Positions 58,070-63,319 of a stretch of 63,319 bases of DNA are shown here, one piece after another. Source of the stretch: Methylococcales bacterium (lineage in GTDB: Bacteria > Pseudomonadota > Gammaproteobacteria > Methylococcales > Methylomonadaceae); contig JAQTPT010000018.1 of NCBI GenBank assembly GCA_028712795.1, forward strand, positions 1 through 63,319, written 5' to 3'. The notes under the pieces are model-generated. The model made no database searches and was not told the origin of the DNA. It saw only the letters and a program-made list of their open reading frames with translations. How positions within the stretch are numbered: the first letter of the stretch is position 1; every line of letters starts with the position of its first letter. Position numbers and translations under genes: made by a program.

Positions 58070-58525
58070 TTATTCTGCTATGAGGTGAAAATGTAGATAG
58101 GCAATTTCCTGAAACCGAGGGCCATTGGTGTACAGCCGGTAAGCTTGAAGTTTTTCGCGCAGGATCAGCTCACGGGCCAAAGCAAAGCAGCCCAAAAGGT
58201 AAGGCGAATCCGCTGGCGTTAAGGTCGTAATGTTTTTGGTATCATGCTTTGGAAAGAGCACGAAGTGAATCCTTGCTTTGGGCTTCGGATGTCGAATGGC
58301 TAGACAGGTGTCCGATTCAAGGTCAACATCTGATATAAGGAAAGGCGCGCGAAGGATGGCTGCCGACGTGACAAGTCCAGCAATCTCTTGCTTGTTGTAG
58401 AAGCGATAGTGGCCGCTTCGGAAGGCGAGAAACGACCTGGGCACGGTTTTGGAAAAGAGATATCCACCACACACAATGCCCAACATAAAAAGCAACAGGG
58501 CGGACACAATCTGTTTGAAGTGCAT
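58070..58525 (-). CDS. Membrane-anchored HIT-like protein
   Basis: The 151-residue protein has a single N-terminal membrane segment (about residues 5-25), then a HIT-type domain: a beta strand with CLAIRHPKPKARIHFVLFPK and a C-terminal GPRFQEIAYLHFHLIAE. The usual histidine triad HxHxHxx is reduced to LHFH, with the first His replaced by Tyr-Leu. So nucleotide hydrolase activity is doubtful. It is probably exported or anchored outside the cytoplasm, unlike typical HIT proteins. It stands alone and is convergent with parE. Confidence 0.7.
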   Translation of the reverse strand: MHFKQIVSALLLFMLGIVCGGYLFSKTVPRSFLAFRSGHYRFYNKQEIAGLVTSAAILRAPFLISDVDLESDTCLAIRHPKPKARIHFVLFPKHDTKNITTLTPADSPYLLGCFALARELILREKLQAYRLYTNGPRFQEIAYLHFHLIAE

Positions 58526-58833
58526 GTTCAGTACCTAATGTGATATGTACGACATGAATGGGCTTATAAAAAATTTATCCTTTTAAATTCCTGTAAAACA
58601 GCGCCTAATTTTCGCTACTTTCAGCGTCATTTTTCCAGTCAAGTAAAACCATAGGCAGATAAAAGATGGCGATATGAAAATAATTGCCGGTCAACTTTGT
58701 CTTTGTTTGACGGCAGGGCGCGACGGCAATGCCGCCTCATCATTCGACAATGAGTAACGCATCACTGAACTCATTGAATAACAATAGACATTTTGTGATT
58801 TTTTAGGAGACTAAAAAAATTTCAATGTGAAAG
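58526..58833. other. Intergenic region without recognised features
   Basis: Mixed AT-rich sequence between the HIT-like gene and the DUF2934 gene. No promoter, terminator or repeat is seen with confidence. Confidence 0.4.
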
Positions 58834-59268
58834 TCATGGAGAAGGCTGCCACTTTGCAGTCATTTTTTTGCATTCAGCTCTCCATAAACAAGACTCGCCC
58901 GTGTTGCAATGGGCTTCGGGTTTAAAATTAAAGCACGGATCACAATGGGTTATTTTCTGGATGGAATGAATCAATTCGACTGCCAGTGAAATCATTTCCG
59001 GGTTTTCGACCCCTAACAATTTGGCTAAACGTTGCAAACCTTTAATTGTCATCCCCCCATCTTCTTGAATAATGACCTGGTATCGCATAATCTGCATTTT
59101 GACAAAGCCGCTCTCGGCAATAAGCCAATCGTCCAGCTCCATGCCAGGTAGAAAATTCCTGGTTTCGGAATTATAGTAAGCGGCTTCAGAAATCCATTGA
59201 TATCGGAACGCACAATCAGAAGGTCTTGTGGCTGAGCGATTTTTCAAAGCGAAATATTCAAATAGCAA
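58834..59268 (-). CDS. DUF2934 domain protein with C-terminal cysteine cluster
   Basis: The 144-residue protein has a DUF2934-like helix near residues 20-55 (RYQWISEAAYYNSETRNFLP, then GMELDDWLIAE). DUF2934 domains often occur in small envelope or regulatory proteins of unknown role. The C-terminal part has CDPCFNF, HCNTGESCLW and AECKK, five cysteines that could bind metal. The start is probably a TTG at 59268, because the frame is closed just upstream. It follows the small membrane protein gene by 18 bases. Confidence 0.65.
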   Translation of the reverse strand: MLFEYFALKNRSATRPSDCAFRYQWISEAAYYNSETRNFLPGMELDDWLIAESGFVKMQIMRYQVIIQEDGGMTIKGLQRLAKLLGVENPEMISLAVELIHSIQKITHCDPCFNFKPEAHCNTGESCLWRAECKKMTAKWQPSP

Positions 59269-59286
59269 GGTGTCAAGTCATATTCT

Positions 59287-59565
59287 CTATTTTTCAGGGG
59301 TTGCAGGATGGTAAGCATTTTGACCACTTCTTTTACTTGCAGTGTCGGTGGGGTGAATCTCAGAGGGAGCGCGAGAATCACCTTCGGATAAATAGGTAAA
59401 AAACATGGGGAGCAAGGCAAAAATTGATAACAGCGCTATCAATCCCCCGATAGCTAAAAACAGTGCTTTAAGTGGATTTGTAGTTTCTTCAGGAGTAGTG
59501 TCAGAATCAATTCTTGAAGACAAGTCTTTGTCGGTTTTGTAGTCATGTTCGTCCGGGCTTGGCAT
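59287..59565 (-). CDS. Small single-pass membrane protein, unknown
   Basis: This 92-residue protein has an acidic N-terminus, one membrane helix (about 33-55) and a polar C-terminus. The AGGTAAATATC site precedes the ATG. No family is recognised. It and the DUF2934 gene probably form a two-gene unit. Confidence 0.55.
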   Translation of the reverse strand: MPSPDEHDYKTDKDLSSRIDSDTTPEETTNPLKALFLAIGGLIALLSIFALLPMFFTYLSEGDSRAPSEIHPTDTASKRSGQNAYHPATPEK

Positions 59566-59892
59566 GATATTTACCTCATAACTGAATTTAAGGAAAATTG
59601 AACGTCATTAATTCTATACCTATTCTAAAAACTTTTCTCAAAAAAATATGTTGCAGACCCCTTATCATTGGAACCAAGATAGTTAACTTCAACAGTCATT
59701 TTGTCCAATACGACTTTGGCTATTTGTGTACTGGACAATGATAATTTTTAAGGGACGTTGCAAGGAAAATGGACAGTTTTCTGTGGGTATACAGTTATCG
59801 GGAAAATAGAGCAATTAATGCTGGCCCGTTGTTATTTCCGGTTGTTATCGACACAACCATAGAATGATATAGGTTAATTGATAGTGCACCAA
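59566..59892. other. Intergenic region without recognised features
   Basis: AT-rich sequence that includes the upstream region of the small membrane protein gene and the 3' flank of the ligase gene. No frame or strong palindrome is seen. Confidence 0.4.
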
Positions 59893-60759
59893 TTATTCAT
59901 TTCGTTGCCTCATGAAAACAGCAAAGCGCGGTATCCCTGCCTGAGTAAAGCCCTGAAACCGATAGGTTACCTGGCTACCGATTGGCGGCGGATTTTTTCT
60001 TTGTTGGCGGGTAAAACCGCTGCCAATGTAAAATGTCTTGCCATTATCCATGCGGACTTTTATAGCGCCCATCAAGCCGGTGTTTTTGCCTTTACCGGGT
60101 TTGTAGCCGATAACGATGGCTTCTGCATCTTCAAAGGGTTTTAATTTAAGCAAATCTTCACTGCGGCCACTATGATAAAGCGCATTTTGCCGGTGCAGCA
60201 CCAAGCCCTCGCCGCCTTGCCTGACCAGATCATCAAGCTTGTCCATTAAGGTCTTATTGGAATCCACACGAAACTGCTCGATCACTTTTAGATAGGGTGT
60301 CGTTGCCAAGTGCCGCATGGCTTCAACACGCTCAGTAAACGTGCCGCCATGAGCAGGCAAATCGAACACCATGAACTTGACGTTTTTCCAACCGTCATCG
60401 GGGATTTGCTTGCGAACAACTGAAACAACGTCCTGATAATGCCCCCGCCCCATCCATAATTCGCCGTCCAAAGGCTTATCAGGAAAGCCTTTCACAAACC
60501 AAGCTGGCGCTATAAAAATGTTACCTCCGCGCGAGATGAGTTGCTTGCCGTCCCATCTGGCCCTAACACCATCGAGTTTTTCACTCACCCAGAACTGTGT
60601 AACATCCTCATGCTGACGATAAACATTTGCCAGCATCACATCAGGTGCTTCATTGGCTACAACCGGCAATGCGATTGCCAACGCCAATAACAGCATCATG
60701 AAGAGACACCGGATAGCCGGAATAACAACGGTTCTTTGCGCGGGTTGATAATCAGACAT
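59893..60759 (-). CDS. Secreted minimal ATP-dependent DNA ligase (LigE-like)
   Basis: The 288-residue protein has a likely signal peptide (about 15-36, ALAIALPVVA) and then the minimal ATP ligase fold. The nucleotidyl lysine K61 lies in WVSEKLDGVRARWDG; later motifs are KPLDGELWMG, MVFDLP, GEGLVLH and LLKLKPFEDAEAIVIGY. The C-terminal OB domain has YIGSGFTRQQRKN. There is no separate DNA-binding domain. Such LigE proteins act in the periplasm and are linked to DNA uptake or extracellular DNA. The ATG at 60759 follows AAAGAGG; an upstream start at 60804 would disrupt the signal. It is a single gene. Confidence 0.88.
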   Translation of the reverse strand: MSDYQPAQRTVVIPAIRCLFMMLLLALAIALPVVANEAPDVMLANVYRQHEDVTQFWVSEKLDGVRARWDGKQLISRGGNIFIAPAWFVKGFPDKPLDGELWMGRGHYQDVVSVVRKQIPDDGWKNVKFMVFDLPAHGGTFTERVEAMRHLATTPYLKVIEQFRVDSNKTLMDKLDDLVRQGGEGLVLHRQNALYHSGRSEDLLKLKPFEDAEAIVIGYKPGKGKNTGLMGAIKVRMDNGKTFYIGSGFTRQQRKNPPPIGSQVTYRFQGFTQAGIPRFAVFMRQRNE

Positions 60760-61032
60760 CGTTAACCTCTTTAGAATATTTATCCGGGGAGTTTGTCCGT
60801 GCATGCAAGAAAATGGAAAATAAGCATACTCTAAAGCAGTCTTCTGGCCTAACGGAAAGCGTTTGTTTTATGGTAGGTAGGCGCTGGTGGCAGATTTTGC
60901 AATCAAGTATTCTCTTTCGTGGCGATGTTTTTTAAGATTGCCCCAGATTTCTTTCATTAGCGGGATCTTTGATGGCTAGGTCGATGTGTCAATTATTTGT
61001 AATTACGTATTATTATATGCACAATTAGGCGC

Positions 61033-61297
61033 ATAAAAATTGAATCTGATTCTCGCAAGGTAGCCAGTAATTTAAAGAAACATGGCGTCCATTTTGGATG
61101 GGGCTACCAGTTGTTTGCTTGACCCTAATGCGTTGGCTTATGAAGATAACGATGCAACCGGTGAAAATCGCTGGGTGTTGTTACGGGTGAGCCATCAAGC
61201 AAGGTTGTTAGTTGTTATCTACACGGTGCGCGGCGAATCTATCCGGTTAATTTTAGCACGTAAACCCACCACGAAAGAGGCCAATAATTATGCGTAA
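61033..61297 (+). pseudogene. brnT: brnT-like toxin, frameshifted
   Basis: In one frame, IESDSRKVASNLKKHGVHFG reads as a BrnT N-terminus. The continuation DGATSCLLDPNALAYEDNDA and VYTVRGESIRLILARK-like sequence is in another frame, so a frameshift lies near 61095-61105. The expected first codon reads ATA at 61033 rather than ATG. BrnT is a ribonuclease toxin. The last eight bases overlap the start of brnA. The toxin is probably inactive. Confidence 0.75.
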
Positions 61298-61532
61298 CGA
61301 ATATGATTTTAGCAATGCCGAGCGTGCTTCTGAGATTCCACACCTGGCCAAAATACAAGCCGAAAGCGGTAAAACCCGCATTACTATTTGCCTTGATGAC
61401 GCCATAGTTAGGGCATACAAAGCCAAGGCCGGTGGTCGTGGCTATCAAACCCTGATCAATGAGACTTTACGCCGTGGCCTGGAAGCCGACAGCGTTAAGG
61501 AGGCATTACGTGAAGTGATTCGTGAGGAATAG
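61290..61532 (+). CDS. brnA: BrnA-type antitoxin
   Basis: The 80-residue protein has the BrnA pattern: RNEYDFSNAERASEI at the start, then the ribbon-helix-helix segment TRITICLDDAIVRAYKAKA and GGRGYQTLINETLRRGLEA. It would bind BrnT and repress the operon. It is intact although the toxin gene is broken, so it may persist as an orphan repressor. Confidence 0.88.
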   Translation: MRNEYDFSNAERASEIPHLAKIQAESGKTRITICLDDAIVRAYKAKAGGRGYQTLINETLRRGLEADSVKEALREVIREE

Positions 61533-61865
61533 CACCTTGGCTGAAAGCGGGCAGGGTTATTTTTCCTATTTCTTTTTTCAGGGTAACCCCATGAGCCAGA
61601 TCTTTAATAATTTTGCGTCTGTCATCTTCCAAAAGCCGGTCGTGGTTTATAGGCCCGACAGAAACGTTTGAAGACCTCAATCATTTATAAAAACGTGAGT
61701 GACGGGGTTGCAAACCCCGCCACGCTTCGGTAAATTTTAGTTAAGTCCATTTAAATCAGAGTATTACCTTTTATTTATTCAACAATGCCACTATAGACAC
61801 CTTAATTGTGACCTTTTATTTTGACACTATTCCACATTAGCATCTGATCTGATTTTTGAAGTTCA
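61533..61865. other. Intergenic region with repeat copy in inverted orientation
   Basis: A GTGACGGGGTTGCAAACCCC-type palindrome lies at 61699-61723. Its flanks, read on the minus strand, match the copy at 62945-63010, including AGGTCTTCAAACG. No gene is supported; a short minus-strand frame at 61495-61680 overlaps brnA and is not called. Confidence 0.6.
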
Positions 61866-62690
61866 CTATAACTGAGTTCCATAACGATTATGGACATAAC
61901 TATCTAACTGCGAGATCTTATCGCTATCATCTGATACAACTTGTTTTATTACATCACCAATGCTGATCATTCCAACCAATTTACCCTGATCCATAACAGG
62001 TAAATGGCGCGTATGGGTGGCAGTCATTAAAATCATACACTGCTCGACAGAATCTTCAGGATCAACATATATTGTGTTTATATCAATCATCTCAGAAACA
62101 GGCGCTTCTAGGGAATGTTCGCCTCTAAATATAAGATGTTGCAAATAACCACGTTCAGTAAAAATACCAAGAAAATTGCCATTATTGTTAATCGCTAGAG
62201 AGCCAATATTATGATCAACCATCATCTTTATTGCATTAATCACTGATGCGTTACCTTCTATTGAGAATATATTATTATTTTCCTTGGCTTGTAATATGCC
62301 CTGAACTTTGCGTCTATTTCTAAACCCGTCGAGTACAGAATCAGCTAGTTCTTTGCTGCAGTCCATAAGCGCCTTGATGAGTTTGGCGGAACTCTGAGAA
62401 AAATCCCCATCAGGTGCCAATAAGGATCTTGCTTTCGCTTTGTCGTTTGCGTTGCTATGAAAAATCACTTCAGCAGCGGTACGGTGGAAGTGTTCATGGG
62501 TGATACACATCGATTCAAAGGATGGTAATCGGTCATACTGGACTCCATCACCGTATATCCAGCGTCCTAGATCACAAGCATGGCAATCGCCTATCTTGTT
62601 AATGTCCTGGATAACGCCTTCTTCTATGAATCTTTTTAGATTCACTTTCCATTGGGTGTGCGTCTCTATAGCGTCATTGAATACATTCAT
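61866..62690 (-). CDS. CZB zinc-binding domain fused to a CBS pair
   Basis: The 274-residue protein joins two sensory parts. Residues 1-125 form a chemoreceptor zinc-binding (CZB) domain: H11 in ETHTQWK, C39 in CHACDLGRWIYG, and H65/H69 in THEHFHR. Residues about 140-265 form two CBS domains, with VINAIKMMVDHNIGSLAINN, FLGIFTERGYLQHLI, VEQCMILMTATHTRHLPVMD and KLVGMISIGDVIKQVV. CZB domains sense zinc, often via hypochlorous acid, and CBS pairs bind adenosyl nucleotides. The combined ligand response is unknown. No signal peptide or output domain is seen. Confidence 0.88.
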   Translation of the reverse strand: MNVFNDAIETHTQWKVNLKRFIEEGVIQDINKIGDCHACDLGRWIYGDGVQYDRLPSFESMCITHEHFHRTAAEVIFHSNANDKAKARSLLAPDGDFSQSSAKLIKALMDCSKELADSVLDGFRNRRKVQGILQAKENNNIFSIEGNASVINAIKMMVDHNIGSLAINNNGNFLGIFTERGYLQHLIFRGEHSLEAPVSEMIDINTIYVDPEDSVEQCMILMTATHTRHLPVMDQGKLVGMISIGDVIKQVVSDDSDKISQLDSYVHNRYGTQL

Positions 62691-62828
62691 TTTCTACTCT
62701 TCATTGTTTGTTATAAATAATGGATCATTGGAAATTCTGTTTACTTCAATAATGCCAAAAATTAACCAATTGATTTTTGACAACATCGTTTGTCACAACA
62801 GTGAGCCACAAAATAGTGTAATTGTTTA

Positions 62829-62925
62829 CTAATACAAGACACTTTCGTAGGCATTTTTTCTATGGAATTTCCGTTCAAATTCCCAAGGAGTCTGATACTC
62901 GATATTCAAGTTTTTAATTCTTGAT
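62829..62925 (-). pseudogene. IS3/IS481-type transposase C-terminal fragment
   Basis: The minus strand reads SRIKNLNIEYQTPWEFERKF and continues to a stop at 62829. The IEYQTPWEFE block is typical of the end of IS3-type integrase-core transposases. Upstream the sequence runs into the palindromic repeat at 62949, so only about 30 codons remain. Confidence 0.55.
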
Positions 62926-62948
62926 TTTGAAGAATCCTGCCTCGAAGC

Positions 62949-62973
62949 GTGACGGGGTTTGCAACCCCGTTAC
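62949..62973. repeat. GGGGTTTGCAACCCC-type palindrome, right-end copy
   Basis: GTGACGGGG and CCCCGTTAC arms surround a TTTGCAA centre. The flanking GAAGCGTGACGGGGTTTGCA matches the copy at 32349-32370, and TCTTCAAACGATAT downstream matches 32400-32413. This shows a repeat unit of at least 65 bases. Confidence 0.75.
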
Positions 62974-63193
62974 TCACGTTAGTAAATTGTTCAGGTCTTC
63001 AAACGATATGGTTGGGGTTGAAAACAGCGACCAGCTTCAGGCCCGATATGACAATCTCGGTTTTGGCAATGGCTCAGGCTGTTGAACAGCTATTCCAATC
63101 TATTGAAATACAATAGGATGTTTGGGCATGAAAGCGGAGTTGTTTCTGTTGACAGAAACATTCCGGAGGCCGCAGATGGGTTGATAAAGTATT

Positions 63194-63225
63194 TAGGAAC
63201 GTGCATAAAATAACTTATGCAACTT
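63194..63225. repeat. Probable terminal repeat of an insertion sequence
   Basis: TAGGAACGTGCATAAAATAA, followed by CTTATGCAACTT, resembles both arms of the element in cysC (22882-22983). The stop codon of the partial transposase-like frame lies inside it, which is usual for IS ends. Confidence 0.55.
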
Positions 63226-63319
63226 CTGAAATTGTCGCTTCAGGAATGGCAGTATAATTCCATTGCCCCAGATGCTTATCAAATACAATTCGCATGGATT
63301 CTTTAAACCCCTCCACAAC
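63215..63319 (-). pseudogene. Transposase-like C-terminal fragment at the window edge
   Basis: Reading the minus strand from the window end gives 34 codons before a TAA at 63215-63217. They include FKESMRIVFDKHLGQWNYTA. The WNYT end recalls ISAzo13-type transposases, but this is tentative. It continues beyond the window, so integrity cannot be judged. It lies beside a probable terminal repeat at 63194. Confidence 0.45.

Larger units (their letters stand above)
62691..63214. other. Gene-free region with IS remnant and repeats
   Basis: It contains the upstream region of the CZB-CBS gene, an IS fragment at 62829-62925, a palindrome at 62949-62973 and a degenerate second one near 63010-63031. 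The end of a probable IS (TAGGAACGTGCAT) is at 63194-63206. Confidence 0.55.

Noticed and set aside
61495..61680. 61-codon minus-strand frame reading GPINHDRLLEDDRRKIIKDL
   Set aside because: The composition looks protein-like, but it overlaps the brnA 3' end, has no ribosome site and no recognisable family.

Overview
The window looks like a chromosomal segment of a gammaproteobacterium of moderate GC. Core genes supporting this include lpxD, ubiG, parE, mlaA, the moa genes, a TPP-riboswitch thiC, gcvH and type IV pilus minor pilins. The style (two copper proteins in an operon, many decayed insertion sequences, GGGGTTGCAAACCCC palindromes, DUF2934 and DUF2914 proteins) suggests a methanotroph-type genome (Methylococcales). 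No methane-oxidation gene is present, so that placement is inference.

Layout. 1-1.9 kb is an insertion-sequence graveyard: an IS3 orfA/orfB remnant, an intact IS481-type transposase and the 3' half of an ISKra4-type transposase. 2-10 kb, almost all on the minus strand, holds a methyltransferase, a membrane-tethered cupredoxin and multicopper oxidase pair, a cupin, a P1B-type ATPase and MlaA. 10.5-14.7 kb holds a small membrane protein, a D,D-carboxypeptidase with a basic tail, a lipoprotein hydrolase and moaE-moaD, divergent from moaC. 15.3-22.3 kb carries lpxD, ubiG-gph-SDR-sufT, a deacetylase-family gene, a PerM-type exporter and a DHH protein. 22.3-26.4 kb starts with a cysC pseudogene split by a small inverted-repeat element, followed by manC, galU and a family 2 glycosyltransferase. 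26.4-32.3 kb has a second inverted-repeat element, the TPP riboswitch with thiC, a DUF2914 protein, an aguB-like hydrolase and ugd.

32.3-39.4 kb holds a RelE/RelB module bracketed by 103-bp direct repeats, then pilE divergent from fimT-pilW-pilX-pilV, in which the last gene encodes an 857-residue protein. 39.9-45.7 kb has a YdjM-type protein, manB and rmlACDB. 45.9-52.5 kb is a minus-strand block with a metallo-beta-lactamase-like gene and then a compact chaperone operon: TPR protein, J-like protein with PPD instead of HPD, GrpE-like, Hsp70, zinc ribbon, DUF1289. 52.6-58.0 kb is housekeeping (grxC, gcvH, dgkA, PfkB kinase, mazG, VanZ-like, parE). 58-63.3 kb is accessory: a HIT-like protein, a DUF2934 protein, a secreted minimal ATP-dependent DNA ligase, a broken brnT with intact brnA, a CZB-CBS protein and further IS fragments.

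Genes working together: manC, galU, ugd, manB and rmlABCD supply GDP-mannose, UDP-glucose, UDP-glucuronate and dTDP-rhamnose for surface polysaccharide, though they are scattered. The strongest candidates for something undescribed are the chaperone operon with its degenerate J protein and TPR partner, the giant PilV-like protein in a pilin cluster where no pilY1 is visible, the multicopper oxidase with its type 1 site in the first domain, and the palindromic and MITE-like repeat families.
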